Below are positions 12,801 through 26,525 of a stretch of 64,000 nt of DNA, in pieces. The stretch is from Bugula neritina. Lineage: Eukaryota > Bryozoa > Gymnolaemata > Cheilostomatida > Bugulidae. The DNA lies in the NCBI GenBank assembly GCA_964035545.1, contig OZ037766.1:4069722-4133721 (forward strand), in the 5' to 3' direction. Numbering within the stretch: position 1 is the first letter of the stretch; every line of letters begins with the position of its first letter. The translations under genes were made by a program, and so were the position numbers. The notes beneath the pieces are model-generated. The model did not search any database. It was not told the DNA's origin and saw nothing but the letters and a program-made list of their open reading frames with translations.

Positions 12801-15800
12801 AACAAGCCGTCTCGGATCTTCTCAGCCTTCTCGCGTATTACAGACAACTCAGCATCTCCCAGCGGAATCCGCTTCAACAAATTAACCAACTCACTCTCCT
12901 GGTTCGCTATCTTTACCTGCAAAACACGCCGCATGATAGATGATAGACAATTCTAAAAAGAGATATTCCTCAAAATGGCAAACTTCAACCTAGTCAAAAC
13001 TCCAGTTACCAACACTTCATTCTACCAAATACAAGCTCACTTCTAGGGCTTTGCTAGGGGCGGGCTCGCGCCGTATCTCTAAGCCATACATTCCTATTTT
13101 GAAAGCCAGGTGATGATAGTTTACATTGTCGGTCAGCACAGTGCACATGAACGCTGCCTTCGCTGGAGGGGTTTGACTGAAGTTGGTGTTGAGTGACCCC
13201 TGCGACTGTCTTTTCCCTGCAAAAGAGAAGCAATACTTAGCCGTCTACATGTCAACCTCTACTAATATCTGTAATAAGTTCTAAGTTGGTAAACTTTTAG
13301 ATAACTGCAATGGTAAAATTATGGGAGGCCTTCGCTGAACCCATTGTATGTACCTGTGTTCCCTGCAATATGTTCCCCCTCCTCTCCCATCATGTTGAGA
13401 GCCAGTTTGGATGCCAGTTCACAGGCTTGTTTACTGTGACCATGAGCGTACAGGGCCTCTGCTCTCGCAAACAGTATCTAAAATCATTTAACAACTCAAC
13501 AACATATGTCCATTTAAAGTGGATTCTGAACTCACACTTTCAGCATTTATTAAATAAACTAAAATATCAATTTATACAATACAAAGTACACACATCTAGC
13601 ATTTTACACGCCAACTGACCTCTTTCTTATCTTCAAGCTGCCGTATACCAGCGAAATAGTTTGGTTCGTCTATGCTGCCGTCTAGGTTAGTCAGAGAAGG
13701 CAGGTTAACTCGGAGGAGACTGGCGTCGTACTGGTAGAGAGTTTGCAGATCCTCGCCGGCACCGTCTTCCAGTGCAGAAGCAGCACCTTCTGCTGCCGGG
13801 GAGATGGGTGCTGCCGCAGCAGAGCCGTGATTGGGAGAGAAACTTTCATTGTGTATGGTGGGAGAGTTGCTGCACTCGGGACTGGTGGTTTGGGCACCGG
13901 CAGGAACGACAACTCCAACTCTGGGAGAAGTGTCGGCTGTGGAGAGTGCCGGCATCTCAAGGTCGCTGTCGTCATCGGCAGCCGCTTTGTTCAACTTTGA
14001 GAAAATATGACAAGTTTATTACTTCTAAACAAAGATGATAGGACAGCAGAATATACAGCAAGCGTACAGAATGCCTGGTGTCATTACAATTTATCATTCT
14101 TTCAAAAGTATTATAAATTATTGAATACTATCACGTGTGAAATTAAACCCGCTTATATCAAACTATTCATATTAGCATAATTTATACACAGCACAAGAAG
14201 TAGTTTCATAACGAAATCAATTGCTAACCGATAGAGAAAACTCACAAGTTCAGAGTGGAAATAACTCACGAGTTCAGAGTGGAGATAACTCACGATTCAG
14301 AGTGGAGATAACTTATGAGTTCAGAATGGAAGCAACTGATGAGTTTAAGAGTAGAAACAACTTACGAGTTTAGAGTGGAGGTAACTCACTCACCTTGATC
14401 CCTTCGTCACTGGAGTCAGAGTCCCTGTCCGTCCTCTCTGTCTCGGTGTGAACTCTCCTTGAAGGTCTTCTCGGCTCCTGGTCACAGAAACCTTCCGAGC
14501 CGGAGCTGTCATCCTGACGTCCACCTGCTGCTGCCTGTAGTGCGGCAGCGGCTGGAAGTCGTAAACTGGCTTCATCTGCTGCAAAGGAGTACTTGCTGCC
14601 ATCAACCTGTAACAGATGCTGTGATGTTACCTGGTGGAATGCACAGTGGGGGGGGGAAAGATGGAGACCAGATATTGATTAATGAATGGTAAATAAAACT
14701 TCACTTTCAATGTATTTTCGTTAACTTTACATTAGTTTTGAGTGTCACAAAAAACTTTTTTCTTGTTTCATAAACATTCTTAGTTTACAATAACAGCAGG
14801 AATAGCAGCTAATAATATGTTTTATAGCATAAAAAACTATATTGATACTATAGCAGAGAAAACTCTGAATAAAAAGTAATCTGATACAATATGATATACC
14901 TTTTCTCTTTACCAAATAACATCACCTTACTTTATAGTTGGTAATAATATGACCTCACTTACTTTATAGTTAGTAATAATACGACCTCACTTACTATATA
15001 GTTAGTAATAATATCACCTCACTTACTTTATAGTTAGTGATTGGAGAAACTTTGCTGGCAGCGCAGCAGCTGTCACTAGTGAGGCAGGTTTGTCCAGGAA
15101 CCACTGAGGCCTTCTGGTATACGGTGTAGGACACCTCACTGTAAGTGATCCCCTCTATGCTGTAGTCGGTCCAGTCTATGTAAGTAGCCTCAAGAGCCGG
15201 CTTAAACCCTGGGAACAGCTCAATGTCGCCTTTCTTACTCGAGTTATTGCACTTTGCATTCCTCACCTTCAAACATACCAACAGGTGGTACAGGTTTTAG
15301 ATCTTAAGTACTGCTGGGTGAGAACACGCAAAATACCATAAGGCGTGCTGCATGAATTACATGCATTACTTTTTTAGTAATTCAAGCAATTGTTAAATGT
15401 AAACATTGTTTTTCCGTCAGGCTTAGATAAGTTTACATTACATTACCTTTTTAGAAAATTGAGTAATTGTTAAATTATATAAACATTTTTTTGTGGACAC
15501 AACTCTAATCAACTTACAAAGTAACCTTATTTAAATCCCTAACCTTGTCCAGAGTCATAATGTGCCAAGTCTCTAGCTGTGATCTCAAGTCATCGCGTTG
15601 GGGTGGTGACAGAGTAGGGTTGAGAGCCACCAACCTCCAGAGTGTCACGATTTCTTCACACAGGCTAGACGCAGCATTCTGAGCAGAGTTAGAGTTGTTC
15701 CCCCCTGCTTTACTCAGAGACACACTATTGTGAGCCGAAGAGATTTTTGTCACGAACCACCACACGAGCAGCTGTAACACAGATAAATTACTTAAGTTTA

Positions 15801-18800
15801 GTCTAGTTGCCAAAAAATCCTTCATATTGTTAAACTGATACATTACTTTCCAAAACTAGATTTAGGCCAAAAAATGCTTCCTTCACATAAATTGATTGAC
15901 AAACAAACAAACTCCAGATAAATAAATAATTTATTTTATGGACTGGAAACTAGCACAATGTGCAGATTTCTTCTCTTTACGAACGAAGAGACATTCTTTT
16001 CTACTGCAGTTCTAGAGGAAGTAGAGGGCAGCACAAGTATGGCATGACTGAAACTCAACTCAACTCAGTGACAGCAAGAGTTTACCTGCTCACACTGCAG
16101 CATCTCATCAGTCAGGATCTCCAGGAGAGGAACAGCATTGCTGTCTTTCCTCTGTAGCAGCTCTCTCACTATCGACAGCAGGTTCCATATACCTTCCGGC
16201 TCTCTCCCTCTCAGTGGACGCAGTAGACTCTGCCACTCGGCAGCAGCCGGAGGGGCACTCGACGAGAGACAGTTGAGATCACTAGAAACATCACCACTGC
16301 ATGTTACACCTACATATATTACTGCATATTACACCTTACCTGTATACTGCTGCATATTACCCCCTACCTGTATACTGCTGTATATTACACCTTACCTGTA
16401 TACTACTGTATATTACACCTTACCTGTAAACTGCTGCATATTACACCTTACCTGTATACTACTGTATATTACACCTTACCTGTAAACTGCTGCATACTAC
16501 ACCTTACCTGTATACTGCTGTATATTACACTTTACCTGTATATTACACCATACCTGTATACTGCTGTATATTACACCATACCTGTATACTGCTGCATATT
16601 ACACTTTACCTATATACTGCTGCATATTACATCTTACCTGTATACTGCTGCATATTACACCTTACCTGTATATTACACCTCACTTTCACGTTACACTTTA
16701 CCTGTATACTACTGGAGAAGGAACACAGAACTTGACCAATGTCTTCTTGATATTCTCATGGAGTATTCTCTGGTCCATATACCAGGCAGCGTGAGTGTCA
16801 CCATCTGGTCCAGCCGTGGGGTCTGCAGCAGAAACCAACACAATTAGCTATATCTATATCTAGCACATCTATTACAATATATATCTATATAATACACATC
16901 TATATCTATACAATACAGAAACCAACACATTTAGCTATATCTAGCACATCTATTACAATATCTATCTATACAACACACATCCATATTTATACAATGCACA
17001 TCTATATCTATACAACACACATATACAACACACATCTATGTCTATAGAACACACATATATACAATACACATATCTATCTATACAATAGTTCCATGAGATG
17101 ACCAAAAACCTAGACTTTAAAACATCTAGTTAAAACTTTGGTCTAACTTGCACTGGCTACAAGGGCATCTTGTGTACAAACATAAGAACATATGATCCAA
17201 ACAGATAAGGCTTTTTTAGAGGGCAGAAGCTAAAATATAGCTGTACACTAAGCAGTTGGGCTACCAAGAATGTGTTTTTATGATGAACTGAAACAAGCTG
17301 TTAGGGTTATTCATAACACTATCAACACAGCCAGAGTGAAACAAAGGGTTATCTGGGAATAATGATTAGTTCAACAGACATAGCCTAAATTTCTAAGAGG
17401 AATGGATTAATTGAAGACAAAGAAGATAAACAAAGAACCCACTACGTTATGAATACTGCTACCCCACTGGCACTATTAATAATAGAGCAGTTAATCGCAG
17501 GGTTATTGCACTTCGGGGCAAAGATCTTATCATATTGCAATAGCAAGTAGGGGGACTGATAACTGCACGTGCTACACGGAGATTATGATAATAGCGGAGT
17601 AGTAACAAAGGAGTGTTGAGCTAGTGATATCACCACCGATAGTGATTCAGGGTTGGACCACAGAGCCCGGGCAAACAACAGTTGACTGTCACGTCATCAA
17701 TTACAAGTGGTTAGAGAAGCAATGACCTGTGTGGGTGCACAGTACTGCAGTAAACACGCTGTAAATAAGCTTGAATCAGATGTGGAAATCACTGGCAATC
17801 AACAACCTGTTGGCAATTAGTTTCAAAGTATCCTCAGTGCTCAAAAGTAAATCACAATTTTAGATACAGAATTGAAAAGTTCCAAAGCTGCCCTCCTTTT
17901 AAATTCAGTAACAAAGCCAATTTGATTATTTACTTTCTTTCCTTAGTACTCAGTTAAACCAACAACAATTACTTAAAACCATATTAATAGAAAGTATTAT
18001 TGAATTATAAGGATTGTATCATTATTTGTATTTACAAAAAAAAGTCTGTAATGTGATTGTTTCGCATAGACAAGTTTCTCTGTAGGACTCAAAATTTATC
18101 AATAAAGAATATGAAATTTATTAATCACATTAAGGCTCAACACAAAGCCCCCTAGATACCGGAAGGGCCACACCAACAGGATGCAGTAATAAACTGACCT
18201 GGAGCCCCATCCAGCTTGTTGATGGCCGTAGGGGTGGGTGACAGCAGCTCATCAAGCAGTCTCTGAGCTGTCGGCAGCACCTGCCGGTCATGCAGCTCCT
18301 GTATGAGATACTGAGCAAACTTCTGCAACTGAGATCTGTCCAGTCTGCCCAGACTCTCCGAGATTGGAGCTCGCAGCTTCACCTGGTTTGCCTGAAACGG
18401 GAAACAGATTTGACATGGTGGTGGGGTAGAAGTAGAGATCTATTTCACACTCTGCTGATCTGTACTGGTTGAGTGACAAGTGAATAGAAGTGTTTATTGT
18501 TAGTACCAATGACTGTATACATGAGCACAGATAAGCTTACAAGATAGGCTTACCATACTATATACTCTTTACACAAGTTGACATTTAGATATCACTGAGA
18601 TATCATAAAAGATATCTCCAAGCCTATGCTATGCATACTTTACACAACTTCATAATATCATTAATACATTGTTTAGATCTTCCACTAGTTGCCATAGCAA
18701 CACCATGTAACACAATATAGTTTGAGAACTTACCTGATGAACTCTGTGCAGACAAAGAGCTACAATATGCTGACACCAAGCTGACTGTTCACAGGTGCAG

Positions 18801-20249
18801 CTGTTGGCCGTTATTCTCTGCCTGTCAAACACCACCCCTGTTTTAAATCCGTCCCTTAGATGTACTGGAGTAATAGCAGTCTGTGGGGGGCAGAGCACAC
18901 CACTGAGATGGAAACCTGTGGTGGAATAATCCAATGTAATATAAGTTCTAATAGATAGAGCATAAACAGAGCAAGAGTGAGTACAGTTGTAATATAGACG
19001 TACCAATTTGGATAGCATCTTTCACAGAGTTATTCTTGTATAGCACTTCGCCCTTCACAAACTCATCTGGACTACCATTGGCCAGACATGAGTATAACCT
19101 ACAGTCATACATCAGAAGAGGTTAAAGAGTGGCAGGTACTGAGTCTACATAACATGAACCCAGGTAAGAGTCTATTTGCACTACACTCATACCAGAAACA
19201 TACACACCAAACCCTTGACTGTAGCTTAGAGTTCAAAATTTACCTAATATCTTCTTCGCTGTCAGGAAAGCTCCAAAATGCTATCTTCAGTTGTAAATCT
19301 TCTGGAATTGGTAAATGGTAGCTCTCCACGACAGCAAATGGTATATTGGCAGCGACTGCCCTGGCAGACAAGTCAATGAGACTGCTGACACATCCTACAA
19401 GCAGAACCCAAAAAATCATAAATTGCATATCAGATCATAGGGCTACAAATCTTTGCCCCCCCCCTCAAAGCATCACACCACTAGTTACCAATATTTTAAA
19501 GGTGACTTATAGATATAAACTATCACTCACAATCTTGTGCAGAGTCACAAGAAGTAGATTTATTGATCAAATATAAAGCAACAGACTTCCAGCTGTTCTG
19601 ATAAACAATCTGAGAACATTTACATCACTCAGCTGACAAGTCAACACCTTTACTGCAATAATCTATTTGCCTGAATTATCCATCATACTTGCTAACCCAT
19701 GCTTTATTCTAGGTTATTACCAGGTTTCATGTGATACAGTAACTCTGCCAATATATCTGTTAATTATATGTTTGGTGGTTTTCTAACTGCCATAGAAAGC
19801 AAATGCAGCAGCAGCAACTTTGGGTAGCATTCACAAGTATGTGAATATTTTACTCATAAGTTTCGCACAATCCCTTGGTTTTAAGCAATTATTAAAACTC
19901 TCATGCAACATTAGCCATCTTTTCTTACTATACTGTACGTTTCGTTTACCGTTTGTCTTATTTGAAGTTGCTTGATTTACTAAGCTGTGTTTGGAATTCT
20001 TCCACGTCCAGCCACGCCAGACATTGAAAAGGCTCTCTGGATCACTGATCCATGAGCAATTCGACTCTTCATCAAACCCATCACTGTCGAATGAATATCT
20101 TTCATTTTCGCCTGAAACACAAGTACCAAGCCCATTTAGTTTTGTAGATTTCTAGATTTCTAGTTTTCAGTTCCATTAGTTTCGATTCAGGAAGCAATAA
20201 CCATTCTCTAAATTGACTCACCTCCAAGATCGTAGAAGAAATTATCCAT
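6815..20249 (-). CDS. ZSWIM8: Zinc finger SWIM domain protein 8 orthologue
   Basis: Exons in order: 20222-20249, 19950-20111, 19244-19394, 19004-19098, 18734-18915, 18199-18391, 16702-16822, 16086-16281, 15544-15771, 15027-15266, 14394-14606, 13620-13994, 13354-13477, 13041-13216, 12730-12916, 12243-12490, 11754-11995, 11585-11670, 11127-11379, 10908-11043, 10622-10766, 10163-10407, 9657-9956, 9202-9462, 8835-9002, 8376-8556, 8000-8192, 7309-7396, 6815-6940. The sum is 5343 nt, 1780 residues (human ZSWIM8 is about 1837). The SWIM zinc ligands are C185, C187, C193 and H195, with five residues between the cysteine pairs, one fewer than in the human protein. Blocks such as GFEAAVAALGMKT, SRTYSSHVSWITG and DRASRGRDPN match the family strongly. 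The stretch around residues 215-240 (LQKFAQYLIQELHD) corresponds to the Elongin-binding region. A Q/P-rich low-complexity stretch is near residues 1450-1580. The family acts as a Cullin-RING substrate receptor that degrades Argonaute during target-directed microRNA decay. The N-terminus (MDNFFYDLGGENER) aligns with the human start, so the gene looks complete. Confidence 0.95.
7400..7620. repeat. Intronic minisatellite, ~21-bp unit
   Basis: About ten copies of a unit near CATATAACTTACATATACC lie in the intron just upstream (in gene sense) of the 7309-7396 exon of ZSWIM8. In gene sense each unit contains GTAAG and resembles the pre-acceptor sequence TATGCTGTATGTAG. The array is open in several frames, which gives spurious ORFs. 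Confidence 0.85.
14236..14393. repeat. Intronic array of GTGAGTTA-containing units
   Basis: Six or so copies of a ~25-bp unit (CTCACGAGTTCAGAGTGGAG on the + strand) directly adjoin the 5' splice site of the ZSWIM8 exon ending at 14394. In gene sense most units begin GTGAGTTA, the same as the true donor GTGAGTGA. Confidence 0.8.
14931..15026. repeat. Tandem copies of an exon end plus 5' splice site
   Basis: Three copies of a ~31-bp unit follow the ZSWIM8 exon whose last base is 15027. In gene sense each unit repeats the exon end ACTAACTATA(A)A and the donor GTAAGTGAGG, so three extra near-identical 5' splice sites lie in the first 100 bases of the intron. Confidence 0.8.
16300..16701. repeat. 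Minisatellite of ~13 decoy 5' splice sites, 28-bp unit
   Basis: Thirteen imperfect copies of a 28-bp unit, some shortened, run up to the true donor of the ZSWIM8 exon at 16702-16822. In gene sense a unit reads roughly AGTATACAG|GTAAGGTG plus a TAATATACAGC-like spacer; the real exon ends GTAGTATACAG|GTAAAGTG. The array fills almost all of the intron between exons 16702-16822 and 16086-16281. Confidence 0.85.
16850..17090. repeat. CTATATCTA-type degenerate repeat
   Basis: Irregular repeats of CATCTATATCTATACAAC-like sequence lie in the ZSWIM8 intron upstream of exon 16702-16822. Confidence 0.6.
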
Positions 20250-22921
20250 CGATAGGAAACCACAAAGTAGGAGGAGTTACCATGCAGCACCTCAAGCGTA
20301 AGTCACGCCCACAAACTTCCCGTTAGTCTTTCCAGGGTCACTGATATGCTTCCAGCTTCAAGTTGAACAGTAGCCCATAACTAGCATTCAAATTTAGCTG
20401 AAATATACAAAGCTACCCTGATTATACCTTTTATATAGATATAGGATATAAAGCGCGGCCATTATTGCTAATGACTGTACAGACTAATAGAGATAACGAC
20501 CAGTATAGGAATGTATGCGCATGCTATAGTACAGAGCATTACTGAGTGCTGTAGCTGTTAAACTCATTAACAGTGCATAGCCTCTGCTGTTTGTTGTTTT
20601 CAAATGAAAACTGCCGAATCAAAACATACACCAAACATGGAATGAACGCAGTCCTTGACATTGTAGAGTAGAATATCATCGTAATACCTGGCAATTCAAC
20701 TAAATCATTACATTGAACTTACAAAGTGATTACACATATACAAATATTATTATTACTATCTCTATAATTAAGCATAGCAATTATTATATGCATACTTTGG
20801 TTATAAGGAAAGCAAGATCAGCAACAGCTCAATGAAGTCTGATCAACGAAGATTTTACCAAAAGAAGAGGAAAACTTTAAAATAAACCGTGTCCTACATT
20901 GCTCATTGGATGTATCACTGGTGATAATGTTGACTGACACTTAAGACATCACCAAAAATCCTTTGTTCTATTTCTACAGTAACAGTGTGCACAACACTAT
21001 ATTGGCTAGAAAGTCTCTTACAGAGCAAATTGAATTTTAAACTTTAGTGACTAATATTTTATATAAACTACAGGGTGATAACACATTACATTGAAACTGC
21101 ATAGTTTGTTTTATTGCAAACTTGGAAGTAACTTTTCTTCAAAGTATGTAAACAATGTAACTAGAAGACAATCAAATCAAGTAAAAGTAACTGTTGAGTC
21201 TCAGACTGAGGAGGTATAGCAGTAGGCAAAATATCATAACAATTAGTATAAGCACGACTCAGTCTCAGGATGAGTATAAGCATAACTATAGTCTACAATT
21301 ATAGGCACAAGATTGAGTTCCTAGGACTTACTGCTACCTATAATTTGTGATACAGTATGAATATCAATATAACTACTACTATAAGTATCACCTTCAAGTT
21401 CAGTTATAGTCTAAAAGTAAGTCTTAAAGTTAAAGCAAGAAAATACTATAAGTAAATATAATAGCAATAGCAATACTAATAGTAATACTAATTGCATAAA
21501 TAACAGACTATTACTAAAATACTAGCTCTAAGTTATATGGTAAGTAAAAATTTTAGGTATGAGTATTACATCTATTAGTGTTAGACTACTAGTATTACTA
21601 CTAGACTATTGTATTATGTTATGATACTAACATTGAATTTGATTATCATTATTATCCCCATCATAAATATTTATCACTAAATTAAAATAAAAGTCTGCCA
21701 TAAACAATATGGAAAAGTACAGCTAATACTATTAGTTTAATCTAACATAATTTGCTATTAGTATAAGTTAACTATAATTATAAGTATAATAAGAATGGAA
21801 TAGCTAGAAGTATAACTATAAGTATAGGATTGGGTATAACTGAGTAACTAATAGTAATACCTATACTAATACTATAACTATAAGAGTTAATAAGTATAGG
21901 TATAACATTAACTATAACATTAAGTTTAGCCATAAAATGATTCAATAATAATAATAATATAAATATCAAAACACAACTTGAAGTTGAATTACATAGCAAT
22001 ATCATTATAATAATCAGAATTAGATAGTGATACTGATAGCCAAAGCCATAGTCAATCAATATCATTGAGTCAATGTCATAGTGACACTGATGCAATTTTA
22101 AATTCAAATACAATCGCAATGAACTATCACTATGAAGTTGTAGTTAATACTTAATAGGCAATGTAATTTTTAATGTCATACTTCAACTGTAAGTTTAACT
22201 TGTACTTTTACTTAGTTATACTTATAGTTTAAGTTTAACTTCAAGTTATACTTAATTTTATAGTTTTAGTTTAATGTTTGTACTTACTCTTAGTCTTACT
22301 CTTATACTAATAGTAATACTAATACTATAGCAGCACTAATAGTAATACTTATACTTACTTAATCTTATAGTTATAGTTATAGTCATAGTTAAACTTAATC
22401 ATAATGTTATAGACTTGGAGTTAGAGTTATTGTTAATGTTAAACTTAATGTTATAGTAATACTAATAGTTATACTTATATTTGATCTTATAGTAATAGTT
22501 ATACTTGCCCTTGGACTTGGTGACTTAAAGTTAAAGTTAATCTTTAATGATAATTGTAATAGTTAATGTTATACTTGAACTTGAAGTTATAGTGACTAAT
22601 TTACTAATACTAATACTAATAGTAAAACTAAATGTAATAGCAATTCACAGTAATTGTTCACTTGCAGAGTTTAAAATATAAACACTGTCATAAATTGCAA
22701 GCTCTTTGGTAACTAAAGCTTATTTGTCGGCCAATAGCTCTCTAGTTGTAGTTCTACGTCAACTACTACTAGCAGTAGCGACTAATCTAAACGATGCGCA
22801 TTCTACTACCAGTACTAGTAACACTAAATAGATATTCATATTGTCATTGTGATAATAAAATATATTATATACAATGCTACAGCTGATCGATCTCGCACTT
22901 TACGTTACCATGCGCGAGAGA
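20250..22921. other. Divergent intergenic region with degenerate repeat array
   Basis: This region separates the divergent ZSWIM8 and RPS14 genes and must contain both promoters. From about 21430 to 22640 it consists of degenerate TAATACTAATAG and TTATAGTTATACTT units like those at 2030-2760. No exon was recognised. Confidence 0.5.
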
Positions 22922-22953
22922 CTTTCTTTTCGAAACTTCCGTTGGCTGTGTAT
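22922..22953 (+). promoter_or_regulatory. Probable 5'TOP non-coding first exon of RPS14
   Basis: The sequence CTTTCTTTTCG, a terminal oligopyrimidine start typical of ribosomal protein mRNAs, is followed 20 bases later by a good donor (TAT|GTGAGTT at 22953/22954). The next acceptor in front of the RPS14 ATG is at 23619/23620. The exon is inferred; no transcript supports it. Confidence 0.5.
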
Positions 22954-23627
22954 GTGAGTTATTTTATATTGTATTTTTAATTTAGTTGCATCTTTTTGTG
23001 TATAAATGCTAATGAAAATTTTACATCTAATAATAAAGCTACAGAATCTAAAATTTCTTTTCGATTATTACTTTGCTTTAAATATTTTATGTTTCTATAA
23101 ATGCTATTGATTGCAAATTGCTGTTTGGAAATTATCTGTAGTAATGTAATTTTACCTTCCACTCGGTGATGTTTTTAATAATGGTATTTATTTACTCACT
23201 GTGACTGTTACGTGTTGCATCCTCTAAATTCCTTGCTCTTTGCAGGTTTTTTTCTGTTGTGTTTAAAGAAAATAAACTGATATCTGATGAAATCGCTTAT
23301 GTTTAGTTTATAAATATCTTGAAGTTAATCTGCAAGACTAAGTCGCATTGAAATTGTAGTAATTAAGTAAAATAAAATTGAAACAATATTTATATTCACA
23401 TTGATATTTGGCTTGTCAGTATCGTTAATCAAATTGAAAATGAATATGATCAACTCGTTCTTATTATAATTATGTGATTAGCATAACTCTTACTACTATT
23501 GTAATTGACTTATACTATTACTTGTAGTTGTACTAATTTTATGCTTACAGTTAAGGTTACAGTGAATGTAGCTAATTACTTTCAATATTCATATTGCATT
23601 TATAAAATTTGGGTTGCAGGAGTAAAC

Positions 23628-24822
<1,195 letters not shown>

Positions 24823-25340
24823 CGAGAGTCACAAATTCACCATCAGTTATTTTGTTACATGAGAATGTTTACTGTCACAATGTTCTAGTGTTGTCAATAC
24901 AATCTTTTCTGCAACACTATTATTTGCTTCTTGATGATGCTCCAAGTTTGTTGAATGAAAAATTAAGTAGAATTTTAAAATAATGGCATGGCTCCTAAAC
25001 AAGTCCTGTTTCTAATTCTAATTCATCAACATAAGTTTCAATGCCTCGTCCTTCTTGCCTGTAGTTGCCTCATTGGTAAGTCTTTATTCTATTAATATTA
25101 TAGTGCATTGTTAGTTGTGGGTTTACATGTGTTCCATCAATCCAGCTCATTTTAATTGTTGTTGCATAGTTTCATGCTATGTTCTTTCCGCAGCTAATCC
25201 GATGGAGCTTGTCATAAACTGCTGGTTTCTAAATGCGAAAGGTAGTAACTTCCTTTGATGGACTTTAACAAAACGTGAACCGAAAGGCTTTTCGTCAGGT
25301 TGGTAGGCTTTGGTTTAGTCTTATTTACTCAGGTTCTGCT

Positions 25341-25413
25341 ATCTAATGATGATAATCCGCTTGTCTGTTACATGATGTGGAGAATTTATTATATTTGCAC
25401 GTCAGTCTGAAGA
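25341..25413 (+). ncRNA. Box C/D snoRNA, family 2, copy 2
   Basis: Box C ATGATGA is at 25346-25352 and box D CTGA at 25407-25410. It closely matches the copy in RPS14, including the guide ATTTGCACGTCAG. Its terminal stem is ATCT/AGAT where the other copy has GTCT/AGAC, a compensatory base-pair change. Confidence 0.85.
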
Positions 25414-26234
25414 TTAATGAATTCTCTTCTTTTTTTTATAACCTCTTGAGAGTTTGTGTGTTCATGTATTTTGGTTATTTTTCAGAAAAGTTGAAGAGTA
25501 TTCTGAAAGGCATAGTCTACGCGGTCATTGGCTGCTGAACACAAAGGTATTTACAGTTACCATCAAAGTTTCTAATATAAACTTTCACAGCATTCAAAAT
25601 GTGATATAAATGGGAACTTGTAGTGTTAAAAATTTGTCATGTGTTTTACCCTTCATTTAAATCAGTCCGATGAATCGGTTCATAATCTCCATACTTTGCA
25701 CGTAAATTAATATTAGTATCAATTCAATTACACAGTATGTTGTCTACCAACAATCTCCATGGGGTGCTGCGTGAGTTTAGATACATCCAGTTAGGAGAAT
25801 TATTTCTTCTGTCATTTTCACATCCATAAACCACCAGCTTACTTCCCACGAACTAGTCAATTTCACTCTTGTTTAATTTGTAAACTATCTACATACTCTC
25901 TCAGCATCTGCACTGGAATAGCTTTATGTATTACATTCTACTAGTTGTTAAACTGAGAGTTACTTGTGTTCACACAGGTGTGCCTACAAGTTGTATCTGC
26001 AAGAAAGTCGGATAGTCGCCTACATTAACTACTGAAGGACTTGCTGGGAAGCTCTTGTTTCACCAACCCTAAAGGTACCAAATTTATGTCTTCCAATATT
26101 TTAAAAGTTTAACGCTGGTAATCATCGGGCATGTTCTGGCTATGGCATTGGTTTTCCCTATTTGTTGCACAAATTGTATCTTAATACACAAGATACTTAA
26201 TAAACAGGGAGCATAAACAATATTTATCTCGCAA

Positions 26235-26325
26235 TATCTGCTATGATGTAAATATATATCTGTAGACTTGTTACATTTGCTCGTAGCAAGTTGCTGTCAG
26301 TTACTCTAAGAAGCACTGAGTAGAT
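26235..26325 (+). ncRNA. Box C/D snoRNA, family 1, copy C
   Basis: Box C ATGATGT is at 26243-26249 and box D CTGA at 26316-26319. The terminal stem ATCTGC (26235-26240) pairs with GTAGAT (26320-26325), with one G-T wobble. The guide ACTCTAAGAAGCA is shared with copies A and B in RPS14. It lies in the last intron of the non-coding host. Confidence 0.8.
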
Positions 26326-26525
26326 GAAATAATTTTCAGCTCACTCAGCCTGATTATAATTCGAACTAATGTTGACATTTTTCTCCTTTTTTGTAGATGA
26401 TGGCTCAGCAGAAGATGTTCATAATAGAAAGTTTTGTTATGTTTGTTGGAAGATTTTTCATGAATGCTCCAGTTGCCAGTGTTATTTGCTGTTTTATCAA
26501 TAAAACATAATTTATATAAGAAAAG

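Larger units (their letters stand above)
25050..26520 (+). ncRNA. Spliced non-coding snoRNA host transcript (UHG type)
   Basis: Inferred exons: ~25050-25075 (pyrimidine-rich CCTTCTTGCC start, donor GTAAGTC), 25194-25241, 25486-25546, 25978-26074 and 26397-~26520 with AATAAA at 26499-26504. All introns are GT-AG. No long ORF spans the exons. Introns contain one family 2 and one family 1 C/D snoRNA, both families also hosted by the adjacent RPS14 gene. A 5'TOP start and no coding potential are typical of snoRNA host genes. It could also be an extension of the RPS14 transcription unit. Exon borders are from splice consensus only. Confidence 0.55.

Noticed and set aside
16300-16701. CRISPR-like regular array
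   Set aside because: Eukaryotic intron; there are no unique spacers and the units are one diverging minisatellite.
23160-23350. Additional C/D snoRNA in the RPS14 5' UTR intron
   Set aside because: GGTGATGT and CTGATGA look like box C, but no box D lies at the right distance with a closing stem.
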